The position numbers and the translations under genes were made by a program. A stretch of DNA of 18,280 bases from CAYGAW01 sp964347945 (lineage in GTDB: Bacteria > Chloroflexota > Anaerolineae > UBA7937 > B3-Chlor): NCBI GenBank assembly GCA_964347945.1, contig CAYGAW010000037.1, positions 1 to 18,280 of the forward strand, written 5' to 3'. Positions 1 to 6,217 of this stretch are shown here, in pieces (the stretch's first letter is position 1; every line of letters begins with the position of its first letter). The notes beneath the pieces were generated by a model that searched no databases, was not told the origin of the DNA, and saw only the letters and a program-made list of their open reading frames with translations.

Positions 1-714
1 GTGCAACCCGGCTACAACGTGATCATCAAGCCCAACATCTGCGTGGCCTATCACACCTACGAGTACGCGGCAACCACTAACCCTTGGGTCGTGGGGGCAC
101 TGGTGAAGTTGTGTTTCGAGGTCGGCGCGAGGAGCGTACGGGTGATGGATTACCCCTTCGGCGGGACGCCCGAGGAGGCCTACCTGCGCAGCGGCATTGA
201 GGAGCAAGTACGCGCTGTCGGTGGGCAGATGGAGATCATGGCCTTCTTCAAGTTCATCGCCACCGATATCCCCGAAGGGCGAGATCTGCGCACCAAGGAC
301 ATCTACGACGAGGTGCTCAACGCCGATCTGGTGATAAACGTGCCCATCGCCAAGCACCACAACCTGGCCAAGCTCACACTGGGGATGAAGAACCTCATGG
401 GTGTGATCACCAACCGGTCTGCCATGCACGGCAACCTGGGACAACGTCTGGCTGACCTGACGAGTCGTGTGCGACCTGGTTTGACGGTCGTAGACGCGGT
501 GCGCGTCCTGGTGGCGAATGGGCCGACCGGTGGCAATCTCAATGATGTGAGGAAACTGGACACCGTCATCGCCAGTCCGGACATCGTGGCGGCGGACTCC
601 TACGCGGCCACGCTGTTCGGCGTGCAGCCCATGGATCTGGACTACGTGCGCGCAGCCACGGAGATGGGACTAGGCCGCAGCGACCTGGGCAACCTTAGGA
701 TCGAGGAGATCTGA
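1..714 (+). CDS. DUF362 domain protein, 5' end cut by window edge
   Basis: This is the C-terminal 237 residues of a DUF362-family protein. The frame is open from the first base and already starts inside the conserved 'vIIKPNI' strand (residues 7-13), so the GTG at position 1 is probably internal and about 40-60 residues lie upstream. Family features seen are the KPNI segment, a TTNPWVV stretch near residue 25, a 'DLVINVPIAKHH' segment in the middle, 'GMKNLMGV' after it, and 'VVDAVRVLVANGPTGG' toward the C-terminus. DUF362 proteins often carry or accompany 4Fe-4S ferredoxin modules; their reaction is not established. The stop codon is one base before the TTG start of the polyferredoxin gene, so the two are almost certainly co-transcribed and translationally coupled. 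The role is probably in electron transfer or iron-sulfur chemistry, but this is inference from context only. Confidence 0.85.
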   Translation: MQPGYNVIIKPNICVAYHTYEYAATTNPWVVGALVKLCFEVGARSVRVMDYPFGGTPEEAYLRSGIEEQVRAVGGQMEIMAFFKFIATDIPEGRDLRTKDIYDEVLNADLVINVPIAKHHNLAKLTLGMKNLMGVITNRSAMHGNLGQRLADLTSRVRPGLTVVDAVRVLVANGPTGGNLNDVRKLDTVIASPDIVAADSYAATLFGVQPMDLDYVRAATEMGLGRSDLGNLRIEEI

Positions 715-715
715 G

Positions 716-2251
716 TTGGCCATCGGAGCCAGGCGGTGGGTGCGGTGGACGACCCTCCGCAAAGCCGTCCAGGCCCTCGCCTTGCTGGCCTTCGTGGCCC
801 TTTTCGTCTGGTCGCGCCGAGGCGGCTGGCCGGGGTCGGTGGTCAACATCCCCATGCGCCTCGATCCCCTGGCGATGTTCTCTCATCTGGTGGCCAGTCG
901 CACCCTTCTTCTCGGCTCGTCCTTGGCGCTGATCACGCTGGCACTGACCTTCGCCTTCGGCAGGGTGTGGTGCGGTTGGCTTTGCCCACTGGGTACCTTT
1001 CTCGATCTATTCTCCCTCAGTTGGTGGCGTGGAAGGCGCGAGGCACCCAGTGATTCGTGGCGTCAGGTCAAGTACGGCCTTCTGTTGACCGTCCTCCTGG
1101 CGGCTCTCTTCACCAACCTGACCTTGATGATCTTTGACCCTTTGACCATCCTCTTTCGCACCCTGTCGGTGAGCGTCTGGCCAGCCGTAGATCAGGTGAT
1201 CACCGTGGTTGAGGCTACGCTATATCGGCTGCCGATGCTTCGCCCAACCGTGTCATTCTTCGACGGTCTGGTGCGGCCCAAGGTCCTCCCAGCCAGTCCG
1301 GCCTTCTACCGTTATACCGCTCTTTATGCAGGAGTGTTCGTGGGAGTGATTCTGCTGAACCTCGCGGCGCCGCGTTTCTGGTGCCGCTACGTCTGTCCTT
1401 TGGGGGCGCTCTTGGGCCTGGCGAGCAAGGTGGGGATCGTGCGGCGAGAGATGAACGAGCAGTGTACACAATGCGACGCCTGCGTGAAAACCTGCCCTAC
1501 GGGAACGATCCGGCCGGGGAAGGAGTATGGCAGCGACCCTGGCGAGTGCACGATGTGTCTCAAATGTCTGGAGATCTGCCCCCATAACGCCATCGAGTTC
1601 ACGCCCCAACTCATGCCGGCCGAGTGGGAGACCTACGATCCGAGCCGCAGGCAGGCCTTGGTGGCGTTCGGCGCGGCCATCGCTGGCGTCGCTCTGGCGC
1701 GGGGCAGTGGCACGAGTTTCAGGGACCACCTGCGCTTGATTCGCCCCCCCGGAGCCAGGGAGAACGATCTGCTGTCCAAGTGCATCCGCTGCGGGGAGTG
1801 CATCAGGGCCTGTCCCACCAGCGCTATCCAGCCGTCGATAGCAGAGGCTGGCCTGGAGGGGCTGTGGACGCCCGTCCTCGTACCCCGGCTGGGCTACTGC
1901 GACTACTCGTGCAACGCCTGTGGTCAGGTGTGTCCCGTGCAGGCCGTCCCGCCCTTGAGTCTGGAGGAGAAGCGGCAGCGGGTCATCGGGCTGGCGTACA
2001 TCGAAAAGGATCGCTGCATCCCCTGGGCCGACTACCGGGACTGCATCGTTTGCGAGGAGATGTGCCCGGTACCCGACAAGGCCATCGAGTTGGAGCTGGT
2101 CGAGGTGCTGACCTCCGACGGAGAACCGGTGACTGTGCAGCGCCCTCACGTGATCAGGGAGCGATGCATCGGGTGCGGCATCTGCGAGTACAAGTGCCCC
2201 GTCAACGGCGAAGCCGCCATTCGCGTCTACGTGCCGCCTGCCGCGGACTGA
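716..2251 (+). CDS. NapH-NapG-like fused membrane polyferredoxin
   Basis: The 511-residue protein joins two modules usually encoded separately. The N-terminal half is NapH/MauN-like. It has hydrophobic helices near residues 16-32, 53-80, 118-140 and 200-222, two CxxxCP motifs (C86/C90 and C223/C227), and two 4Fe-4S ferredoxin sites (C250-C260 and C278-C288). The second half resembles NapG/MauM. It opens with a twin-arginine-like motif, SRRQALV at residues 310-316, followed by a short hydrophobic Ala/Gly-rich stretch. It then holds up to four cysteine clusters starting at C356, C395, in the CIPWADYRDC region, and at CIGCGIC. It probably passes electrons across the cytoplasmic membrane; donor and acceptor are unknown. 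The TTG start at 716 is chosen because GAGGAG lies 7 bases upstream and the DUF362 stop is adjacent. Confidence 0.85.
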   Translation: MAIGARRWVRWTTLRKAVQALALLAFVALFVWSRRGGWPGSVVNIPMRLDPLAMFSHLVASRTLLLGSSLALITLALTFAFGRVWCGWLCPLGTFLDLFSLSWWRGRREAPSDSWRQVKYGLLLTVLLAALFTNLTLMIFDPLTILFRTLSVSVWPAVDQVITVVEATLYRLPMLRPTVSFFDGLVRPKVLPASPAFYRYTALYAGVFVGVILLNLAAPRFWCRYVCPLGALLGLASKVGIVRREMNEQCTQCDACVKTCPTGTIRPGKEYGSDPGECTMCLKCLEICPHNAIEFTPQLMPAEWETYDPSRRQALVAFGAAIAGVALARGSGTSFRDHLRLIRPPGARENDLLSKCIRCGECIRACPTSAIQPSIAEAGLEGLWTPVLVPRLGYCDYSCNACGQVCPVQAVPPLSLEEKRQRVIGLAYIEKDRCIPWADYRDCIVCEEMCPVPDKAIELELVEVLTSDGEPVTVQRPHVIRERCIGCGICEYKCPVNGEAAIRVYVPPAAD

Positions 2252-2347
2252 CCGGCAGTGGCAGCAACCTCGGCGAGTCGAGAACCCCGGGAAGCTAAGT
2301 CGGTACCCTTTCGAGGCAGTCGTCGCTGTCGTGTTGGTCAGGCAGCT

Positions 2348-2376
2348 TTCACACGACTCTCGCGTTCTGCTATAAT
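2348..2376 (+). promoter_or_regulatory. Extended -10 sigma-70-type promoter
   Basis: The -35 box TTCACA (2348-2353) is 17 bases from a perfect TATAAT (2371-2376), which is preceded by TGC, giving the extended -10 form TGnTATAAT. Transcription would start near 2383, leaving a leader of about 150 bases before the GTG of the membrane protein at 2532. It probably drives that gene and the cation diffusion facilitator behind it. Confidence 0.75.
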
Positions 2377-2402
2377 GTGAGGTCAGGAAGAGGAGCTAGC
2401 GC

Positions 2403-2441
2403 ATGCGGATACGCAGTGGCGATCGAACAGGTTCGGAATAG
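2403..2441 (+). other. Possible 12-codon leader ORF
   Basis: Within the leader of the 2532 gene, AAGAGGAG (2388-2395) is followed after 7 bases by ATG and 12 codons (MRIRSGDRTGSE) ending in TAG. A second in-frame ATG follows directly at 2442 and runs about 23 more codons. The position just behind a strong promoter and the good ribosome binding site make a translated leader peptide possible. The peptide has no recognisable attenuation signature such as repeated codons, so this remains a weak call. Confidence 0.2.
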
Positions 2442-2531
2442 ATGGTCTGCTTGACAGGAATCCGAACGCTCCCGCGTGGTCGTAGGTGCGCTGGCGCGGC
2501 CAAGTGGCGATAACGGAAGGAGGCCGACGGC

Positions 2532-2984
2532 GTGGACAGATTCCTCACGTTGAACCGAAAGGTAGCATTTGCGGGCTACGCGATGGCCGATCTGGTGAGC
2601 GTTGGCATGGGAATGGGGGTGCCCATCTTCTGCATCGCGCTTGGGTTCCCCGTGGGATGGTACATCGCCATGAGCGCCATCAGAGGCAACTCACACGTGA
2701 CACAGACCCTGCGAACGGTGTTGCTGCATGCTGTCGCTGCTTGCCTGGTGACCTTCGTACTGATGGCTCTCCTCTGGGGACCTACCATCCTGCTGCTCTT
2801 CGATCCCACTTTCGACGTCGCGAACTTCGGCCATCCAGACATCCTGTATGATCCGACACTGAGCTTCGTCGGCTGGCTGGTGCTCATGATCTTCGTCTCG
2901 CCTTTCCTGCAATTGCTGACGACGCTGTTCTCGTCTTACTTGACGCTATCGGTGTCGCTGAAAGAAGAGAGCAGAGCGGTCTAG
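2532..2984 (+). CDS. Small integral membrane protein, unknown function
   Basis: I do not recognise this 150-residue protein. It is highly hydrophobic, with about four membrane-spanning stretches: roughly residues 10-25, 30-46, 64-90 and 110-142. A short charged loop sits between the first and second pairs, and the C-terminus ends in a charged KEESRAV tail. No signal peptide, cysteine motif or catalytic motif is visible. The GTG start at 2532 is well supported by AAGGAGG at 2517-2523 with 8-base spacing. It is the first gene after the promoter at 2348-2376 and lies 40 bases upstream of the cation diffusion facilitator, so the two probably form one operon. A role accessory to metal transport is possible but unsupported by sequence. 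Confidence 0.7.
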   Translation: MDRFLTLNRKVAFAGYAMADLVSVGMGMGVPIFCIALGFPVGWYIAMSAIRGNSHVTQTLRTVLLHAVAACLVTFVLMALLWGPTILLLFDPTFDVANFGHPDILYDPTLSFVGWLVLMIFVSPFLQLLTTLFSSYLTLSVSLKEESRAV

Positions 2985-3024
2985 AAGCACGTGCGTTGAA
3001 GTCCGACCTCTGAGGGAGCGATAG

Positions 3025-3951
3025 ATGGAAGGACGAGCAACTGAAAGCGCTTTCTCTGAACATCTATTTGAGTTTCGCGCCGTGGCCGCGAGAAGGCTTG
3101 CTCTCTCCTTGACCATCACCGGTGTAGTGATGGTGGTGGAGATCGTCGGGGGTCTGCGCACTGGCAGCATCGCCTTGATCAGCGACGCCGGGCACATGTT
3201 CACGCACTCCTTCGCCATCGCCATCAGCCTGGTAGCGATTGTCATAGCAAGGAGACCACCCTGCCACCACCGCACCTTCGGCCTATACAGGGCCGAGATC
3301 CTGGCTGCCTTCATCAACGGGCTGTTCCTCCTCCTGATCGTGGCTGTGATGATCTTCGAGGCAGTGCTGAGGATCATCAATCCGCTGGAAGTCCTGGGCC
3401 TCCAAATGCTGGGCGTGGCGCTCGTGGGCCTGGCGGTGAACCTGGCCAGCATTGCCATTCTCCAGGGGAGTTTGGGAGAGGATCTCAACGTTAGAAGCGT
3501 CTTCTATCACATGGTGGCTGACGCTGCTTCTTCCGTGGGCATTGTAGTGGCGGCGGTGGTCATCTTCTTCAGTGGCTGGAATATCCTCGACCCGCTGGTC
3601 AGCCTTGGCATATCGGCGCTCATCATTCGCTGGGCGTGGGGGATACTCAAGGATTCCACGAAGGTCTTGCTGGAGGTAGCGCCTACGGGATTGAACATCG
3701 ACATCATCGCTGAGGATCTCAGGAGCAAGTTCCCCCAGCTCAGAGAGTTGTATAACGTTCATCTGTGGACCATCACCGCGGGTATGATCGTCTTCTCCGC
3801 CCACGCGGAACTGGCTGAGGTAAATCACGCGGTGGAGGCCGGGAGCTTGGTTGAAGACATGAGCCAATACCTCGCTGACGAATACGGGATCATCCAATCT
3901 ACTATTCAAGTGACGACGCCCGAGGAAGCAAAGGTCTGCGAAATCCCCTAG
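3025..3951 (+). CDS. Cation diffusion facilitator (CzcD/ZnT-type) transporter
   Basis: This 308-residue protein is a CDF family metal/proton antiporter, expected to export Zn(II) or a similar divalent cation across the inner membrane. Six membrane helices are visible: about residues 26-42, 48-74, 92-112, 124-146, 166-184 and 190-206. A cytoplasmic ferredoxin-like domain follows, with the typical 'NVHLWTITAGMIVFSAHAEL' and 'IQSTIQV' strands. The TM5 metal motif is intact (H162xxxD166). The TM2 motif reads DAGHMFTH, that is H57xxxH61, where most family members have HxxxD. The His-rich TM4-TM5 loop of zinc-type members is missing, although P79-CHH-R83 after TM2 may bind metal. The ATG start follows GAGGGAG by a few bases. 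Confidence 0.93.
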   Translation: MEGRATESAFSEHLFEFRAVAARRLALSLTITGVVMVVEIVGGLRTGSIALISDAGHMFTHSFAIAISLVAIVIARRPPCHHRTFGLYRAEILAAFINGLFLLLIVAVMIFEAVLRIINPLEVLGLQMLGVALVGLAVNLASIAILQGSLGEDLNVRSVFYHMVADAASSVGIVVAAVVIFFSGWNILDPLVSLGISALIIRWAWGILKDSTKVLLEVAPTGLNIDIIAEDLRSKFPQLRELYNVHLWTITAGMIVFSAHAELAEVNHAVEAGSLVEDMSQYLADEYGIIQSTIQVTTPEEAKVCEIP

Positions 3952-3988
3952 TGGTGGTTCGTTGCGGCGAGGGCTTGAGTGACAGCCT

Positions 3989-4010
3989 CCGTCACGACGG
4001 GAAGTGACGG
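3989..4010 (+). other. 7-bp hairpin upstream of the cupin gene
   Basis: CCGTCAC (3989-3995) and GTGACGG (4004-4010) form a perfect 7-base-pair inverted repeat with an 8-base loop. It ends 2 bases before the AAGGAG ribosome binding site of the cupin gene. No U-run follows, so it is not a standard terminator. It could be an operator or a leader structure affecting ribosome access. Confidence 0.4.
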
Positions 4011-4028
4011 GCAAGGAGTGTCATAGAC

Positions 4029-4355
4029 ATGGTGGAAGTGATCAATCTCGAGGAGAAAGCTGCCAGTATCGCCAGACCGTGGTCTCCCATCGAGATCGCC
4101 CGGGTCAACGATCAGGTCGTCCGCATGGCTTTGCTCGAAGGCGAGTATCATTGGCACAAGCACACCAACGAGGACGAACTCTTCTACGTCCACAGGGGAG
4201 AGATCACCCTTCAGCTCAAGGGCCAGCCAGACGTGACACTGCATGAGGGCGAGATGGCCGTCGTACCGAAAGGCGTGGAGCATTGCCCCAGAAGTGTTGG
4301 GCCCTCCTATACTCTGGTATTTGAGCCTCGCACTCTGGTCAGCCGTGGAGACTAG
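4029..4355 (+). CDS. Small single-domain cupin protein
   Basis: The 108-residue protein is a compact cupin barrel. Cupin motif 1 is clear: G38-x4-H43-x-H45-x4-E50-x6-G57, which supplies the usual two His and one Glu metal ligands. Motif 2 contains 'HEGEMAVVPKGVEH', giving the fourth ligand, H85. The length and the GEYHWHKHTNEDELFYV core match stand-alone metal-binding cupins, often annotated as mannose-6-phosphate isomerase-like. Their substrates vary and cannot be read from the sequence. AAGGAG lies about 10 bases before the ATG, just after a 7-base-pair hairpin. It follows the metal transporter by 77 bases on the same strand; whether they share a transcript is unclear. Confidence 0.88.
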   Translation: MVEVINLEEKAASIARPWSPIEIARVNDQVVRMALLEGEYHWHKHTNEDELFYVHRGEITLQLKGQPDVTLHEGEMAVVPKGVEHCPRSVGPSYTLVFEPRTLVSRGD

Positions 4356-4459
4356 TAGACTATGGTGTCCGGGCAGTTGATGCCATGGGCGAGCGCGCGT
4401 GCAATGAAAGCTGAACAAACCTTGCTGATTGCACAGAGATTTCACTGAGGCGGTGCACG

Positions 4460-4765
4460 ATGGAAGCGCTTGAGGAGTTGCGTGAGAAGGTCTTACCAGT
4501 TCTCTTGCCTTGGGGGGTGAAGCGGATCGCCCTCTTTGGCTCGACGGTGAGGGGACAGGATGGGCCCGGAAGTGACATTGACATCTTGGTGGATCTGAAG
4601 GAGCCTGAGGATCGCCCTGCTATTGGCTTGAAATGGTTCGCGCTCGAAGAAGAGCTGAGTCGCCTGCTAGGTCGTGAGGTGGAATTGGTGAGCGGAGACG
4701 CGCTGAGTCCATACATTCGTCCGTATGTCGAGGAAGATATGGTGGTGCTCTTTGAAGAGGGATGA
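4460..4765 (+). CDS. mntA: MntA-type nucleotidyltransferase antitoxin
   Basis: This 101-residue protein is a minimal nucleotidyltransferase of the MntA type. The signature GS-x10-DxD is exact (G27-S28, D39, D41), followed by ILVDL. The region where the third catalytic carboxylate normally sits reads REVELVS, so it is Glu75 rather than the common Asp. Known MntA proteins neutralise the HepT toxin by adding AMP units to a tyrosine near its active site. The ATG is preceded by GAGG with 9-base spacing. The 3' end overlaps the partner gene by about 14 bases, the usual arrangement for this module. The upstream gap (4356-4459) holds no convincing promoter, only a weak TTGATG/TGCAAT pair at 4377-4405. 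Confidence 0.88.
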   Translation: MEALEELREKVLPVLLPWGVKRIALFGSTVRGQDGPGSDIDILVDLKEPEDRPAIGLKWFALEEELSRLLGREVELVSGDALSPYIRPYVEEDMVVLFEEG

Positions 4766-5099
4766 CACGGTATACTTGCGCCACATTGTGGATGCGATTC
4801 ACAGGATAGAGCGGCACCTCGGTGGTGTATCGAGGGATGATTTCTTCGAGAGTGAGCTGGTACAGGACGCCGTTGTCCGGCAACTTGAGATCATCGGCGA
4901 AGCCGCCAGGAACGTTTCGGATGACTTTCGGCAGGCCCATGCCGAAGTTCTGTGGAGCGAGATAGTGGGCATGAGGAATCGCCTCATCCACGCCTACTTC
5001 CAGGTGGATTTGGCGATAGTCTGGGAAATCGTTGAAGGGGACCTGCCTCTGCTGAAGGATCAGATCGACCGACTGATCCTGTCCCACGGCGGCACCTAG
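4752..5099 (+). CDS. hepT: HepT-type HEPN toxin (DUF86)
   Basis: This is a HEPN-domain protein of the HepT/DUF86 family, a ribonuclease toxin paired with MntA. The active-site motif R-x4-H-x-Y is present as RNRLIHAY (R75, H80 and Y82 counted from the chosen start); the Tyr is the residue modified by the partner in studied systems. 'QLEIIGEAARNVSDDFR' is the typical helix before it. An ATG at 4725 would add nine residues that have no place in the family. I prefer the TTG at 4752, giving MKRDDTVYLRHI, the usual beginning, and about 115 residues. This start overlaps mntA by 14 bases, which suggests coupled translation. The gene ends 6 bases from the converging - strand gene, leaving no room for a separate terminator. 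Confidence 0.87.
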   Translation: MKRDDTVYLRHIVDAIHRIERHLGGVSRDDFFESELVQDAVVRQLEIIGEAARNVSDDFRQAHAEVLWSEIVGMRNRLIHAYFQVDLAIVWEIVEGDLPLLKDQIDRLILSHGGT

Positions 5100-5105
5100 G
5101 GAACG

Positions 5106-6086
5106 CTACATTATCTGCTCCATGCGCCTCAGCACGCGCAGCACCAGGAAGGTGAGCCACGGCGAGGCGTTCTTCTTGTCGGCGAAGGACCACCCCTGCC
5201 AGGCGCGGTACATGGAACCGGCAGTGTAGCGCCCCTCCTGATCAGGCTGGGCGGTTATGGTGTCCAGCATTTCCCCCAGACGTACGTCAGTGCGTACAAA
5301 GGGAAAGCGGCTGAGCACATTTACCACGTGCATGATGTCGTACCAGACGAAGGGATATTTGAGCTTCCTGAAGTCCGTCCCAATGCCGAACATGTAGACC
5401 TTGCGCTGCCCCCGGTGCTCCCAGTGCCAAAGAAGCATCTCGGCGCCCCTTCGGGTGGCCTCGCTGTCTGCCAGACCCGGCACCAGTGAGAGCGCCTTCA
5501 AGGCATAGACGTTGGCGATGGGACAGGGGTCTGCCTTGCGCCCGGGACCTCGGAACTTCCCCAACTCAGCGGCGGCCACGCATCGCCACCCGTTGTCGTC
5601 TACCAGCTCAGCCAGATGCTGGGCTGCCCTCCTCACGGGCGGCTCACCGGCGAGGCCCATGGCCGCCAGGGAGTAGAGAAGCGTGGGCGCATCGCACGCC
5701 ATCCATGTCCACATGTCCTCGTCCGTCCCGCCAAAGGCCCGGGGGACATTGCCCAAGGTCTGGAAAGGGCCTTCCGGCGCCTGATGGGCCATGATTGCTT
5801 CGATGGTCGCGTCCATGCCAGGATCGCCAGCCCGCACTCCGAAGTCGGCGAGCGTGCTGAAGGCGTAGATGGGGTGGCTGGCGTCGTTGTGTCGTTTGAG
5901 AGGGCGCCCAGGCCATGTGGCGGCTTGGGCGATCAGGTCCAGAACCCCGGGGTGGGCCAGCATCTCGGCGCGGGCGGTCTGTACCTCTGCCTCGTCCTCC
6001 GGCCGGTCGAGGAGGTCCACCAGCGTGCGGTAGCGGGTCCATGGTTCGTCGCACTCCAGGAGCCATCGAGTTAGATCAATCGCCAT
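5106..6086 (-). CDS. Alpha/alpha-toroid (prenyltransferase/terpene cyclase fold)-like protein
   Basis: The protein has 326 residues and no assigned activity. Its Trp/Gly-rich helical pattern and repeated segments such as 'HPIYAFSTLADFG', 'DNGWRCVAAAELG' and 'DGRYTAGS'-like turns resemble the prenyltransferase/squalene-oxidase repeat fold. The C-terminus, SPWLTFLVLRVLRRM, matches the ending seen in uncharacterised proteins of this group. No DxDD or zinc-binding catalytic motif stands out, so enzyme activity is uncertain. I chose the ATG at 6086 because AAAGGAAAG lies just upstream and the following residues, MAIDLTRWLLE, look like a natural beginning. An in-frame ATG at 6137 would add 17 charged residues that overlap the remnant gene. 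The start overlaps the stop of that remnant (TGATG), so translation is probably coupled. Confidence 0.75.
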   Translation of the reverse strand: MAIDLTRWLLECDEPWTRYRTLVDLLDRPEDEAEVQTARAEMLAHPGVLDLIAQAATWPGRPLKRHNDASHPIYAFSTLADFGVRAGDPGMDATIEAIMAHQAPEGPFQTLGNVPRAFGGTDEDMWTWMACDAPTLLYSLAAMGLAGEPPVRRAAQHLAELVDDNGWRCVAAAELGKFRGPGRKADPCPIANVYALKALSLVPGLADSEATRRGAEMLLWHWEHRGQRKVYMFGIGTDFRKLKYPFVWYDIMHVVNVLSRFPFVRTDVRLGEMLDTITAQPDQEGRYTAGSMYRAWQGWSFADKKNASPWLTFLVLRVLRRMEQIM

Positions 6087-6217
6087 CACTTTCCTTTCAT
6101 CCTCTTCAGGATCCGCATCGCATTCAATGTGATCCACTTGCTGGGCTGACCTTTGCGCTCAATCCACACGGGTGTCGAGCCACCCTCCTTGATCCACCGG
6201 CCATCATCCCACTCAAC
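6086..6217 (-). pseudogene. C-terminal remnant of a second toroid-like gene
   Basis: Reading the - strand from about 6217 to the TGA at 6086-6088 gives about 43 codons: a WDDGRWIKEGG stretch, then VWIERKGQPSKWITLNAMRILKRMKGK. The final part parallels the end of the next gene (SPWLTFLVLRVLRRM), as expected for a paralogous C-terminus. No usable start codon lies near; the only upstream in-frame ATG (6322) is deep inside the radical SAM gene in another frame, where the peptide looks like a shadow. I infer that a deletion removed most of a tandem paralogue and fused its tail to the end of the radical SAM gene. It could still be translated by reinitiation. Confidence 0.6.

Noticed and set aside
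1253..2149. A 298-codon - strand frame inside the polyferredoxin gene
   Set aside because: It is an antisense shadow of a gene with many cysteine motifs, with no ribosome binding site or recognisable domain.
2451..2456. A perfect TTGACA in the leader of the 2532 gene
   Set aside because: No -10 box lies 16-18 bases downstream (the sequence there is GC-rich).
4377..4405. Weak promoter-like pair TTGATG/TGCAAT upstream of mntA
   Set aside because: Both boxes match only 4 of 6 positions and nothing else supports them, so it is not listed as a feature.
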